Assembly: GCF_900103135.1 (NCBI RefSeq)
Contig: NZ_FNGO01000012.1
Span: forward strand, 1 to 64,000
Source: Halarsenatibacter silvermanii
Lineage (GTDB): Bacteria > Bacillota > Halanaerobiia > Halanaerobiales > Halarsenatibacteraceae
Length of the DNA stretch: 64,000 nucleotides
Reading direction: 5' to 3'
Under the pieces are notes generated by a model. It was not told where the DNA came from, did no database searches, and was given only the letters and a program-made list of their open reading frames with translations. The position numbers were made by a program, and so were the translations under genes. Below are positions 1 to 8,900 of the stretch, one piece after another (position 1 is the stretch's first letter; each line of letters opens with the position of its first letter).

Positions 1-181
1 GAAAAAACTTTTCTATAATTTTTCTACCATACCTGTTAAAAATCTTTTGCAATTCCGCTGAAAGCTCAGAAATGTCTGTTTCAGAATCATTCATAATTAT
101 TTCTTCAAACTTTTCAATTAAAACAAAAATGTCTTCACCAAACTGGTCAATTAGTTCTTCATATGTTATACTTTTTGACAA
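1..181 (-). mobile_element. Probable IS transposase, 5' end only (possibly UPF0236/ISLre2-like)
   Basis: Open frame on the minus strand that leaves the window at base 1; about 60 codons are visible. It begins with a TTG at 179-181 placed after a strong AAGGAGGG ribosome binding site (rc of 190-197). The visible protein is acidic and helical, with a stretch reading ELQKIFNRYGRKIIEKFF near the window edge, which resembles the N-terminal region of UPF0236/ISLre2-type transposases. No catalytic motif is inside the window, so the family is a guess. The mobile nature is supported mainly by the inverted repeat that overlaps its ribosome binding site, a design known from insertion sequences. It could also be an ordinary gene. 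Confidence 0.4.
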
Positions 182-245
182 GAGGACTCCCTCCTTAATT
201 TTGTTTTGGGTGAATCTAAAACAATTATATCAGGGGGAGTCCTCT
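181..245 (-). promoter_or_regulatory. Promoter plus inverted repeat masking the transposase ribosome binding site
   Basis: The arms AGAGGACTCCC (181-191) and GGGAGTCCTCT (235-245) form an 11-bp perfect stem, extendable past one mismatch. On the minus strand a TATAAT -10 box lies at 229-224, between the arms. A transcript starting there lacks the upstream arm, so the ribosome binding site is free. A transcript entering from outside would carry both arms and pair the GGAGGGAG and start region shut. This matches the read-through protection known for IS10 and IS50. The -35 (TTAAAA-like) is weak. Confidence 0.5.
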
Positions 246-391
246 TTTTTAATGCCAGATACTTTTTTCAGACAATTATAACTTTGACCCTACAACTATT
301 TTACACTAAGGAGAAGTTCATAATCAGGGTCAGTATATGTTTTGATGAAGGTATGACCTGGTTTTTCCAGAAATAGATAACATGGCTCAAA

Positions 392-397
392 TATAAT
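392..397 (+). promoter_or_regulatory. Possible -10 box for recD2
   Basis: A consensus TATAAT lies about 50 bases before the recD2 start. The matching -35 at 17-18 bp spacing (around AGAAAT) is poor, so this is tentative. Apart from this the 246-446 stretch shows only the short complementary words TGACCCT and AGGGTCA, possibly linked to the end of the neighbouring mobile element. Confidence 0.3.
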
Positions 398-446
398 TTT
401 TGGGAAAAATATTTTTCTGAGGGAAACTCAAATCCAGGGTGATTTC

Positions 447-2642
447 ATGTCTTTGAACAGCACTGAAATAACAGGTCAAATTGAGACAATTACCTATACA
501 AATCCGGAAAATAGTTATACTGTTGCCAGAATTAATGTCGAAGATGAGGATGATATGGTCACAGCGGTGGGTTATCTTCCCTCGGCAGAAGTCGGTCAGG
601 TGGTGACTCTTGAGGGAAAATGGGTCATACATCCTAAGTACGGTCATCAATTTGAATTTAATTCTTACAGCTACGATGTACCGACCTCAAAAGAAGGCAT
701 ACAGAAATACCTGAGCTCCGGACTCGTCGAAGGAATTGGTCCGGTTATGTCGGAGAGAATTGTAGATGAATTTGGGAAAAATGCCCTGGAAGTTATTGAT
801 GAAGACCCCGATAGATTACTGGAAGTTGAAGGAATAGGAAAAAAGCGTTATCAGGAGATCAAAAGCTCCTGGGAAGAGCAAAAAGAGATAAGAGATATTA
901 TGGTTTTCCTGCTCTCCTGTGGTATCAGTCCGACTTATGCTGCCCGTATTTTTGAGAAGTATGGCCAGGAAGCGGTTAAAAAAGTGGAAAGAAACCCTTA
1001 TAGATTGGCTCGTGATATTCGGGGAATTGGATTTAAAAGAGTTGATGAAATAGCCAAAAATATGGGCATTGAGGGGGATAATCCTGAAAGAATCAAAGCA
1101 GGCATAAGTCATGTTCTCGACGAGGCAATTGATGAGGGGCATGTTTTCCTGCCCAAAGAGGAACTGGAAGAAAGAGCTTTCCAGGCACTGCAGGTAGAAA
1201 AAAACAAAGTTGAAAATGTTCTGAATCGAATGTTTAAAAATGATGAACTCGAGATAGAAACCTTATCAGAAAAAAATTTACAGGCGGTGTACTTACCTGC
1301 TCTTTATCGAGCAGAAAAAGGTATTGCCGATAAATTATCGAGATTACTTCATTTTCCTTCTCAAGACATAAATTCATCTTTTTCAGATATTCTCAAAGTT
1401 GTTGAAAAAAATTCTAATATCATTATTTCTGATGAACAGCGCCGGGCAATAAAAAAATCGATGAGAGAAAAAGTGAATGTTATAACCGGCGGTCCGGGCA
1501 CGGGCAAGACCACAATTCTAAAAGTGATGATTGCCATCTTTTCCAGGGCTGGTTATAAAGTCAGGCTGGCAGCTCCTACAGGAAGAGCAGCTAAAAAAAT
1601 GGAAAGTTCAACCGGTCATCCAGCCGAAACTATTCATAGGCTGCTTGATTTTAATCATCATCAGGGAGGCTTTCAAAAGGACGAGGAGGATCAGATTGAA
1701 GGAGATATTATAATAATTGATGAAGCTTCAATGCTCGATAGTCGTTTGATGTATAATCTGATGAATGCTGTACCGGAAAAATCTAGTTTGATCCTGGTTG
1801 GAGATGTTAATCAACTTCCACCGGTTGGTCCTGGCTATGTGTTGAGAGATATTCTGGATTCAGATGTTATTCCAAAATCCAGATTGACCAAAATATACAG
1901 ACAGGCGGATGAAAGTCTAATTGTATTGAATTCTCATAGAATAAATTCCGGTTATATGCCTGTGATGGATTCTGCTGATGATGGTTCCAACCTGAGAGAT
2001 TTTTATTTTGTACAGGAAAAAGATAAAAACAGAATTCTCAATATGATGCTTAAAATAGTCACTGAAAGAATACCCGGTCGCTTTGGGTTTGATCCAATTG
2101 ATGAAGTGCAGGTATTAAGCCCAATGCGCAGAGGGATTTTAGGTGTTGACAATTTAAACAAAAAGCTGAAAGAAATTTTAAATTCCGGCAAAGACAATGA
2201 TAGGAAAGATTTGAAATCTGGAAACAACGTATTTCACAACGGCGATAAGGTTATGCAGATAAAAAATAATTATGAGCTGGAAGTTTTTAACGGCGATATT
2301 GGTCGAATTCACTTCGTTGATCGGGATAATAAAAAGCTCCAGGTCGATTATTCGGGCAGAAAGGTTACATACTCCCATAAACAACTGCAGGAGTTGACAC
2401 TGGCCTATGCCATCACCGTTCATAAATCTCAAGGTTCAGAATACCCTGCTATGGTGATGCCCGTCAGCACCCAGCATTATGTTATGCTGCAGAGAAAATT
2501 GATATATACCGCTTTAACTCGAGCTGAAAATCTTGCAGTAATGGTGGGATCCAAAAAGGCTCTGGGAATGGCTGTGAACAATAATAAAGATGAGAAGAGG
2601 TTTTCTTATCTGGATGGTCGTTTAAAAAATTTGCTGGCCTGA
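447..2642 (+). CDS. recD2: RecD2-type ATP-dependent DNA helicase
   Basis: 731 residues, the usual length for RecD2, the RecB/C-independent 5'-3' superfamily 1B helicase acting in DNA repair in the cytoplasm. An N-terminal OB-like region (about 1-80) is followed by helix-hairpin-helix segments (GIGPVMSERI, VEGIGKKRYQ, RGIGFKRVDE, about 95-215). Walker A is GGPGTGKT near residue 348, Walker B IIIIDEASM near 422. The C-terminal helicase motifs TVHKSQGSEYP and YTALTRA are intact. The ATG follows an AGGGTGAT site. MscS-type channel gene follows after 30 bases, probably co-transcribed. Assignment is firm; the exact repair role is inferred from the family. Confidence 0.95.
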   Translation: MSLNSTEITGQIETITYTNPENSYTVARINVEDEDDMVTAVGYLPSAEVGQVVTLEGKWVIHPKYGHQFEFNSYSYDVPTSKEGIQKYLSSGLVEGIGPVMSERIVDEFGKNALEVIDEDPDRLLEVEGIGKKRYQEIKSSWEEQKEIRDIMVFLLSCGISPTYAARIFEKYGQEAVKKVERNPYRLARDIRGIGFKRVDEIAKNMGIEGDNPERIKAGISHVLDEAIDEGHVFLPKEELEERAFQALQVEKNKVENVLNRMFKNDELEIETLSEKNLQAVYLPALYRAEKGIADKLSRLLHFPSQDINSSFSDILKVVEKNSNIIISDEQRRAIKKSMREKVNVITGGPGTGKTTILKVMIAIFSRAGYKVRLAAPTGRAAKKMESSTGHPAETIHRLLDFNHHQGGFQKDEEDQIEGDIIIIDEASMLDSRLMYNLMNAVPEKSSLILVGDVNQLPPVGPGYVLRDILDSDVIPKSRLTKIYRQADESLIVLNSHRINSGYMPVMDSADDGSNLRDFYFVQEKDKNRILNMMLKIVTERIPGRFGFDPIDEVQVLSPMRRGILGVDNLNKKLKEILNSGKDNDRKDLKSGNNVFHNGDKVMQIKNNYELEVFNGDIGRIHFVDRDNKKLQVDYSGRKVTYSHKQLQELTLAYAITVHKSQGSEYPAMVMPVSTQHYVMLQRKLIYTALTRAENLAVMVGSKKALGMAVNNNKDEKRFSYLDGRLKNLLA

Positions 2643-2672
2643 CTGCTGTCATTATTCTGCAAAGGGGGTATT

Positions 2673-4001
2673 ATGATGGTCGAGATGGAAGGTACGGAAG
2701 TAGAGGGGCTTATCAGTTCTCTTGAAACCTGGTTTTTTAACGATATATTGATTCTGGATAATTTAATATCATTTTTGGTATTTTTGTTACTAATAGCCCT
2801 GACATTTTTTCTTAAAAAGAAGCTTTTAATGCAGGGAGAGAGAGTTCTACAGTTTTTGCCCGAGAGGCTTTTTGAAACGGCCAAAGAGTTTTGGGAAGAA
2901 ATTTATCTGGCCTTCACCCTGGCATTTCTGGTGGGACTTTTTAATATATTGGCCGCAATATTGGAGCTGCCAGCAGCCATCACTTACATAGCCGGATATC
3001 TGCTGGCGGCATGGTTGATAATCAAATTTATCACCTGGTTTTTACCTGATACGATCTTGGTCCAGATAATTTATTATCTTGTCTGGATTGTGGCAGCTTT
3101 AAATATTCTGGGAATTTACGACATGGTTATAAATTTTCTGGAAGGAATTGAACTCAACCTGGGTGAACTGCAGCTTTCAGTCATGTTGGTTATCAGGGGG
3201 ACCCTTGTTTTTGCTCTTTTATTCTGGATAGCCAGCTGGTTTGAAAAATATTTAAGAAAAAACCTTGATCAAAGTGATAATTTAACCCCTTCTGTCAGAG
3301 TTCTTCTGCAGAAAATATTGCGAATGTTAGTTTATATAGTGGCCTTTTTTATTGGCTTAACCAGCGTAGGGATTGATCTTGGAGCCTTTGCATTTATTGG
3401 CGGTGCTATTGGTGTTGGCCTGGGTTTTGGTCTGCAAAAGATAGTATCTAATTTTATAAGTGGTATCATAATAATCCTTGATAAATCTATTAAACCAGGA
3501 GATGTGGTGGAAATAGATGAGGTTTTTGGAGAGGTGAGATCTTTAAACTCGCGCTTTGTCTCAGTAGTAACTCGCTCGGGCAAAGAATTTTTGATTCCCA
3601 ATGAGCATTTTATCACCAACCGGGTAATAAATTGGTCCTACAGCAACGATCTTGTCAGAATAGATCTCGATCTGGGAGTTGGCTACAACAGCAATTTAAA
3701 TCAGGTTAGAGAATTAGTGTTACAGGCAGCAGAGGAGAACAGCAGGATTCTGAAAAGACCGAAACCTGTGTGTCTGGTTAAAGATTTTGGCGATAACACT
3801 GTTGATTTTCAGCTGAGATTCTGGATTAAAGACCCCGAAAACGGGGTGGACAACATAAAAAGTGAAGTGATGTATGAAGTCTGGGATTTATTTCATGAAC
3901 ATGACATAAATATTGCTTTTCCTCAGAGGGATCTTCATATGTCCTCTATATCAAGTGATGCTGCCAAGACCATGAAGGAAATATGGAGTAAGGATGAATA
4001 A
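2673..4001 (+). CDS. MscS-family mechanosensitive ion channel
   Basis: 442 residues with several N-terminal membrane segments, then the MscS pore helix and beta domain. The pore-lining segment is Gly/Ala rich (GAIGVGLGFGLQKIVSNF, about residues 240-257) and is followed by the typical KPGDVVEIDEVFGEV. Such channels open under membrane tension and release solutes on hypo-osmotic shock, a plausible need in a saline habitat. The additional N-terminal helices make it longer than E. coli MscS (286 residues). Start ATG at 2673 lies after AAAGGGGG; a second ATG directly follows. The C-terminal domain ends normally. Confidence 0.92.
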   Translation: MMVEMEGTEVEGLISSLETWFFNDILILDNLISFLVFLLLIALTFFLKKKLLMQGERVLQFLPERLFETAKEFWEEIYLAFTLAFLVGLFNILAAILELPAAITYIAGYLLAAWLIIKFITWFLPDTILVQIIYYLVWIVAALNILGIYDMVINFLEGIELNLGELQLSVMLVIRGTLVFALLFWIASWFEKYLRKNLDQSDNLTPSVRVLLQKILRMLVYIVAFFIGLTSVGIDLGAFAFIGGAIGVGLGFGLQKIVSNFISGIIIILDKSIKPGDVVEIDEVFGEVRSLNSRFVSVVTRSGKEFLIPNEHFITNRVINWSYSNDLVRIDLDLGVGYNSNLNQVRELVLQAAEENSRILKRPKPVCLVKDFGDNTVDFQLRFWIKDPENGVDNIKSEVMYEVWDLFHEHDINIAFPQRDLHMSSISSDAAKTMKEIWSKDE

Positions 4002-4054
4002 TTGAGAGATGTAGACAAAAACTCAAATAAGAAATATTTTGTGAGCCATTAAAA

Positions 4055-4084
4055 ATCCCCCTTCCACTCAACATGAAGGGGGAT
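4055..4084 (-). terminator. Rho-independent terminator of the tat genes
   Basis: Perfect 10-bp stem ATCCCCCTTC / GAAGGGGGAT with a 10-base loop. On the minus strand the stem is followed by TTTTTAA, so it best serves tatC. On the plus strand it lies 53 bases after the MscS-type gene but lacks a good T-run. Confidence 0.85.
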
Positions 4085-4121
4085 GAAAATTATGGCTTTG
4101 TTGGGTTTTAATTTGCAGATA

Positions 4122-4829
4122 TTAATTTATTATTCGGGCAATTAATAGGCTTCCTTCGAATAGAACTATTAATGGGCCGGCCAGCAAACTCTGAGTTATT
4201 ATATCCGGAGGTGTTAGCAAAGCTCCGGTGACAAAAATCAGTACAATCACGTATTTCCTCATCGATGTCATGGTCTCGACTGAAACAATACCCAGTTTTA
4301 TCATTAGGTTGAGAATCAAAGGCAGTTGAAATATCAGACCGAAAGGCAGAAGTAATGTCATCAGAAAGGATATATAAAAATCAAGTGAAATCATTGCTTC
4401 CAGTTCAGCTCCCCCAAAATCCAGGAGAAAATTGAGTCCGAGAGGAAGCACAACAAAAAAGCAAAATAAAACTCCCGCATAGAACAGAAGCAGAGAAGAG
4501 GGCATTAAAATTAAAAAAAACTTTTTTTCATTTTTCTTTAAAGCCGGCAGAAGAAATCTCCAGAACTGATAGATAACAACGGGCAGAGCTAAAAGCACTC
4601 CTGCCAGTAAAGACACTTTAATATGAGTGATAAATGCTTCAGCAGGACTGAGAAAAACCAGTTCGCCGACCGGTCGTGAAAGATAATCTATAATTTCATC
4701 TGAGAACACATAAGAGATTACTGAAAAAATCAAAATTGCCAGCAGAGCTTTGATTAATCTGCTGCGTAATTCTGTTAAGTGTTCTACTAGAGTCATTTCT
4801 AAATTCTTTTCTGTCTGTGTATCAGCCAT
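4122..4829 (-). CDS. tatC: Sec-independent protein translocase TatC
   Basis: 235 residues, six predicted membrane helices, the receptor subunit of the twin-arginine pathway that exports folded, often cofactor-containing proteins. The N-terminal EHLTELRSRL motif and the FWRFLLPAL segment are hallmark TatC sequences involved in signal-peptide binding. Start ATG has a clear AGGAGGAG site. tatA lies directly upstream on the same strand, forming a minimal TatA-TatC system with no separate tatB. Pterin enzymes are common Tat clients, and a pterin cofactor operon sits further right in this window, but no Tat signal is visible in the oxidoreductase found here. Confidence 0.95.
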   Translation of the reverse strand: MADTQTEKNLEMTLVEHLTELRSRLIKALLAILIFSVISYVFSDEIIDYLSRPVGELVFLSPAEAFITHIKVSLLAGVLLALPVVIYQFWRFLLPALKKNEKKFFLILMPSSLLLFYAGVLFCFFVVLPLGLNFLLDFGGAELEAMISLDFYISFLMTLLLPFGLIFQLPLILNLMIKLGIVSVETMTSMRKYVIVLIFVTGALLTPPDIITQSLLAGPLIVLFEGSLLIARIIN

Positions 4830-4912
4830 CCGAATATACTCCTCCTGAAGTCATCTCTATTCATGATAATTATTGCAGGTTCCAGGCAGATAATTGAGAA
4901 GGACCACCGGGT

Positions 4913-5107
4913 TTACTCCAGCTTATTTTCGGAGTCTTCTTCCTCTTCTTCAAATTTGGTGGCCTCTTCTACTTCCTTGCTGGCATCTTTTAGCTCTCTT
5001 ATTCCTGAGCCTATTGCTCTGCCGATTTCTGGCAGTCTGCTGGGGCCAAAAATGACAAGCACAATGACGAGCACAATTGCAAGTTCCGGGGCTCCCAATC
5101 CAAACAT
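4913..5107 (-). CDS. tatA: Twin-arginine translocase subunit TatA/E
   Basis: 64 residues: an N-terminal membrane helix (about 5-20), the FGPSRLPEIGRAIG hinge, an amphipathic helix, and a highly acidic tail. This is the complete TatA/E layout, the pore-forming component of the Tat pathway. Start ATG follows AAGGAGGATAAAG. It is the first gene of a tatA-tatC pair. Single TatA proteins in Firmicutes often do both TatA and TatB work; that is an inference here. Confidence 0.94.
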   Translation of the reverse strand: MFGLGAPELAIVLVIVLVIFGPSRLPEIGRAIGSGIRELKDASKEVEEATKFEEEEEDSENKLE

Positions 5108-5204
5108 TCTTTATCCTCCTTGAGGTTATTTTTACTTGACTAATGCATCTGAAGACATTTTAGACATTTTGCATTCTGGAAAATCATCAAGTTTATTCAC
5201 CTTT

Positions 5205-5210
5205 ATTATA
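5205..5210 (-). promoter_or_regulatory. Possible -10 box for tatA
   Basis: On the minus strand TATAAT at 5210-5205, about 100 bases before the tatA start. No strong -35 is visible at the right distance, so confidence is low. Confidence 0.3.
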
Positions 5211-5271
5211 CATATTGTTGAGAAAAAATGAAAGTCCTGTTTAGTATATTCTAAAATTAGTTTTCTGTACC

Positions 5272-5300
5272 TTGACCTCAAAAGAAAAATAAGTTATCAT
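5272..5300 (+). promoter_or_regulatory. Promoter of mtrB/aromatic operon
   Basis: TTGACC (5272-5277) and TATCAT (5295-5300) with an ideal 17-base spacer. Transcription would start near 5307, leaving a leader of about 39 bases before mtrB. The leader shows no obvious run of GAG/TAG triplets. Confidence 0.65.
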
Positions 5301-5345
5301 GTCTTTAACTAACTAAATGATCAAATACAAAGAAAGGGGAAAAAT

Positions 5346-5564
5346 ATGGACGTAATAGCAGGGGAATATATTATGGTAAAAGCTCTTGAAGACGGGGTTA
5401 CTTTAATAGGTTTAACAAGAGGAGAAAAAACCAAATTTCATCATACTGAAAAACTGGATAGCGGAGAAGTGATGATAGCTCAATTTACCGAACATACTTC
5501 AGCTATCAAAATACAGGGCAAAGCAAAGATAGTTACAGAGTACGGAGAGCTTGAATCCGAATAA
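5346..5564 (+). CDS. mtrB: Tryptophan RNA-binding attenuator protein TRAP
   Basis: 72 residues, close to the 75 of Bacillus subtilis TRAP. The core [30 protein letters not shown] is nearly identical to TRAP, including the residues around the tryptophan pocket. TRAP forms an 11-mer ring that, when loaded with tryptophan, wraps RNA containing spaced (G/U)AG triplets. Of the three B. subtilis RNA-contacting basic residues, Lys37 and Lys56 are kept (Lys36 and Lys55 here) but Arg58 is Gln57. It heads the aromatic operon, with aroA starting 16 bases later, which suggests its level follows that of the shikimate genes. No trp genes are in the window. Confidence 0.93.
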   Translation: MDVIAGEYIMVKALEDGVTLIGLTRGEKTKFHHTEKLDSGEVMIAQFTEHTSAIKIQGKAKIVTEYGELESE

Positions 5565-5580
5565 ATTTGAGGAGGATTTT

Positions 5581-6882
5581 ATGAATCTCACTATAAGGTC
5601 TTCAAAATCTGCTGAAGAGCAGCTGGAAGTGCCAGGAGATAAATCGATCTCTCACAGGAGTTTGATTTTGAGTTCAATAGCTGAGGGTGAGAGCAGCATC
5701 AGAGGGCTTTTAGAAGCAGATGACTGCTTGAAAACGCTAAATATCATGAGAGCACTGGGAGTAAGCATTAACAAGCATGCCCCCGGAGAATATACAGTTT
5801 ATGGAAAAGGACTCGACAGCCTGGAAGAGCCGGAGAATGTACTCGACTGCGGCAACTCTGGCACCGGCATGAGATTGATCGCCGGTCTGCTCTCCGGTCA
5901 GGATTTTTATTCTATACTTACCGGTGATCAATCTTTGAGAAGCCGCCCTATGAACAGAATTATAGAGCCCCTTTCCATGATGGGAGTAAAGATTTGGTCA
6001 CGAGCCGGGGGATATGCCCCCCTGAGTATTCAGGGGGGAGAATTAAACTCAATTCATTTTGCTCAGAAAATAGCCAGCGCTCAGGTTAAATCATGTCTGC
6101 TTCTCGCGGGTCTTTATGCTGAGGGTAACACTGTAATCGAAGAGCCTGCTCCATCGCGTGATCATACGGAAAGGATGCTTGCTTCAGCCGGGGTAGAAAT
6201 TGAAAAAAGCGATGGTACGATTGCTTTAAAAGATGACAACCCACAAATTGAACCGTTTGATATTAAAATTCCTGGTGATATTTCTTCGGCTTCTTTCCTT
6301 CTGGCGGCTGGATTGCTGGTGCCTGACAGCTCAATTCTGGTTAAAAATGTGGGCATAAATTCTACCAGAAGCGGTTTTCTGGAAGTTCTTGATGATATGG
6401 GAGCTGAGCTGGTAATAAAAAATAAAAGAAAGATGGGAGGAGAGCCGGCGGCAGATCTTAAGGTTGAAACTTCTGATTTGAGATCTGTAACTGTGGAAGG
6501 CGAAATAATTCCCAGAATGATAGATGAAATTCCCATACTTGCCGTGCTGGCTACCCAGGCAGAAGGTAGAACAGTTATAAATGATGCCGAAGAACTGCGG
6601 GTAAAAGAAACCGATAGATTATCTGCCATAACTGAAAACTTGAATAAGATGGGAGCAGACGTAGAAGAAAAAGAAGACGGATTGATTATTGAAGGACCTG
6701 TAGATTTAAAGGGAGAAATTGCACTTGAATCTTTTCACGATCATAGAATTGCTATGGCTTCCGCTGTAGCTGGCTTAATCGCAGATGGTCCGGTGGAAAT
6801 TCTGGAGAGTGAAATAATAAACACCTCCTTTCCAGAATTCCCAAAAATTATCAAAAATAAATTTTTGCAGGAGGCAGAATAA
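5581..6882 (+). CDS. aroA: 3-phosphoshikimate 1-carboxyvinyltransferase (EPSP synthase)
   Basis: 433 residues. Joins phosphoenolpyruvate to shikimate 3-phosphate, the sixth step of the shikimate pathway. The substrate-binding motifs are present: GDKSISHRSLI near the N-terminus, DCGNSGTGMRL (about 84-94), RSRPMNRI, and RDHTERM. An upstream in-frame ATG at 5551 would overlap mtrB; the ATG at 5581 is preferred because GAGGAGG lies just in front of it. The gene stands 2 bases from aroF and belongs to the same operon. Confidence 0.96.
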   Translation: MNLTIRSSKSAEEQLEVPGDKSISHRSLILSSIAEGESSIRGLLEADDCLKTLNIMRALGVSINKHAPGEYTVYGKGLDSLEEPENVLDCGNSGTGMRLIAGLLSGQDFYSILTGDQSLRSRPMNRIIEPLSMMGVKIWSRAGGYAPLSIQGGELNSIHFAQKIASAQVKSCLLLAGLYAEGNTVIEEPAPSRDHTERMLASAGVEIEKSDGTIALKDDNPQIEPFDIKIPGDISSASFLLAAGLLVPDSSILVKNVGINSTRSGFLEVLDDMGAELVIKNKRKMGGEPAADLKVETSDLRSVTVEGEIIPRMIDEIPILAVLATQAEGRTVINDAEELRVKETDRLSAITENLNKMGADVEEKEDGLIIEGPVDLKGEIALESFHDHRIAMASAVAGLIADGPVEILESEIINTSFPEFPKIIKNKFLQEAE

Positions 6883-6884
6883 AG

Positions 6885-7925
6885 ATGATTGTAGTTATGG
6901 ATGCTGATTGTAATGAAAAGGAACTGCAGGAGATTCTGGATTTGATAGATGAAGAGGGTTTTGAGGCACATCTTTCTCAGGGAATAGATAAACAGATTGT
7001 CGGTTTGATAGGAGACAGCGCGGGCAAAGAGCAGCTGCAGGAGAGAATAAACTCATATAATCAGGTCGATAAAGTAATACCCGTTATGGAGCCCTATAAA
7101 TTAACAGGCTGGAAGTTCGCCCCGGAGAAGACGGTTATAGATGTTGATGGTGTAAAAATTGGCGGTGAAAATCCGGTTGTTATGGCCGGTCCCTGTTCGG
7201 TTGAGAGCAAGGAGCAGATCCTGGAAACCGCCAGAGTTGTCAAAGAAGCCGGTGCTGAAGTGCTTAGGGGCGGCGCTTTTAAACCCAGAACTTCGCCTTA
7301 TTCTTTTCAGGGCCTGGGTGAAAGAGGTCTTGAACTTCTATCTCTGGCCCGGGAGAAAACAGGCTTAAAAATTATTACCGAATTGATGGATACGGAGCAT
7401 ATAGAGATGGTGACTTCTCATACTGATATAATTCAGATAGGTTCACGAAATATGAAAAATTATGCTCTTTTAAAGGAAATCGGTCGGCTGGATAAACCCG
7501 TAATGCTCAAAAGAGGTATGGCCTCAACTGTCAAAGATTGGCTGCTCGCTGCTGAGTATATTATGAGTGAAGGCAATCAAGATGTCATGCTTTGTGAGCG
7601 AGGCATAAAAACTTTCTGTGATGATACCCGCTATACTATGGATTTGAGTGCTATACCTCTGGTCAGAGAGAAAAGTCATCTGCCGGTAATAGCTGATCCC
7701 AGTCACGGAACAGGTCGCTGGGAACTGGTAGCACCTATGTCCAGGGCAGCTGTTGCTGGTGGAGCTGACGGACTTTTAATTGAGGTTCATCCCGAACCAA
7801 AAAATGCCCTTTCCGATGGACCGCAGTCGTTAAAACCTGAAAAATTCGAGAAGTTGATGAATGAACTGGAAAAATTGAATCATGCGCTCAGCGACATCGA
7901 TGATTCAGTATCTCCAGCAGTTTAA
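6885..7925 (+). CDS. aroF: 3-deoxy-7-phosphoheptulonate synthase with N-terminal regulatory domain
   Basis: 346 residues. Condenses phosphoenolpyruvate and erythrose 4-phosphate, the committed step of aromatic synthesis. Residues 1 to about 75 form a ferredoxin-like domain as in Thermotoga DAHP synthase, where it gives feedback control by tyrosine/phenylalanine. The catalytic barrel follows with MAGPCSVES, KPRTSPYSFQGLG, LKRGM and ADPSHGTGR. The regulation is inferred from that family. Start ATG follows the GCAGGAGGC at the end of aroA, 2 bases after its stop, so translation is probably coupled. Confidence 0.95.
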   Translation: MIVVMDADCNEKELQEILDLIDEEGFEAHLSQGIDKQIVGLIGDSAGKEQLQERINSYNQVDKVIPVMEPYKLTGWKFAPEKTVIDVDGVKIGGENPVVMAGPCSVESKEQILETARVVKEAGAEVLRGGAFKPRTSPYSFQGLGERGLELLSLAREKTGLKIITELMDTEHIEMVTSHTDIIQIGSRNMKNYALLKEIGRLDKPVMLKRGMASTVKDWLLAAEYIMSEGNQDVMLCERGIKTFCDDTRYTMDLSAIPLVREKSHLPVIADPSHGTGRWELVAPMSRAAVAGGADGLLIEVHPEPKNALSDGPQSLKPEKFEKLMNELEKLNHALSDIDDSVSPAV

Positions 7926-7964
7926 TTGTGATGATTCAATGTTGTAATTTCGGGAGCGACTTAT

Positions 7965-8894
7965 ATGAGTGAAGATAAAAAATTTCCGTCAAATAAAAAG
8001 TGTTGTTCCGGGCAGATTTATAGTAGTATTGCTGTAGTGGGATTGGGATTGATTGGAGCTTCTTTGGGAGCAGCTGTAAGCAAAAACAATCTGGCTGCCG
8101 AAGTTCGCGGCTATGATATTGATAGGGAGACGGTGGAAATGGCAGAAGATGGGTATTATTTTGATTCAGCCCATCTTCTGCCTGATTCCTGTTATACTGG
8201 TATTGGATCAGCGGAGCTGGTAATTATATCAGTGCCGGTCATAGATATACCGGTTGTTATGGAGGACATTTCAGAAAAAATCGGTCCGAAGACTACTATT
8301 ATCGATACTGGCAGCTGCAAAGGTTTTGTTATGGAAAAAGCAGCGGAGATTTTTACCGATCAGGCCAGGTTTATTGGTGGTCATCCGCTTGCTGGATCTG
8401 AAAAATCGGGGATTAAAAACCTCGATCCCGAGCTTTTTATCGGGAGTGATTTTGTGTTGACTCCTCGTGAACAAGAGATTAGATCAGATAAGTTAGAAAA
8501 GCTTTTGAAATTAATTGGAGGGTTGGATGCACGGGTAAAAATAATGGATTGTGAAAAACACGACAGGTATTTGGCTTTGGTCAGCCATCTTCCTCAAATC
8601 GCTTCCTCTGGATTGGCTGGATTTATCGGGGATGAAGAAAATTTAATTGAACTTCTCGAGCTGGCCAGCAGTGGTTTTTCTGACACCACCAGGCTGGCAG
8701 CCAGCAATTCCAACATGTGGACAGATATAACTCTGGCCAATAAAGACCGGATCCTCGAGGCTATGGAAGATTATTTGAAACAAATAGAAACTCTGGTTGA
8801 TGCCATCCAATCTGAAAATAGAGAAGAAGTCAAGAGATTTTTTGAAAAAGGTATTGATGTTAGAAAAAGATTTGAAGAGCTGAAAGGAGAATAA
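7965..8894 (+). CDS. tyrA: Prephenate dehydrogenase
   Basis: 309 residues. NAD-dependent oxidative decarboxylation of prephenate to 4-hydroxyphenylpyruvate on the way to tyrosine. The Rossmann motif VVGLGLIGASLG is at about residues 24-35, and the active-site HPLAGSEKSGI segment at about 140-150. No C-terminal ACT domain is present; the protein ends soon after the helical dimerisation domain. The N-terminal 20 residues before the Rossmann fold are Lys/Ser/Cys rich and not typical. The ATG follows CGGGAGCGAC. It lies inside the aro operon between aroF and aroC. Confidence 0.93.
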   Translation: MSEDKKFPSNKKCCSGQIYSSIAVVGLGLIGASLGAAVSKNNLAAEVRGYDIDRETVEMAEDGYYFDSAHLLPDSCYTGIGSAELVIISVPVIDIPVVMEDISEKIGPKTTIIDTGSCKGFVMEKAAEIFTDQARFIGGHPLAGSEKSGIKNLDPELFIGSDFVLTPREQEIRSDKLEKLLKLIGGLDARVKIMDCEKHDRYLALVSHLPQIASSGLAGFIGDEENLIELLELASSGFSDTTRLAASNSNMWTDITLANKDRILEAMEDYLKQIETLVDAIQSENREEVKRFFEKGIDVRKRFEELKGE

Positions 8895-8900
8895 ATTTAA

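Noticed and set aside
5307-5345. TRAP-binding triplet array in the mtrB leader or the gaps between aro genes
   Set aside because: No series of spaced GAG/TAG triplets was found in the leader or in the short intergenic gaps; self-regulation by TRAP is not supported here.
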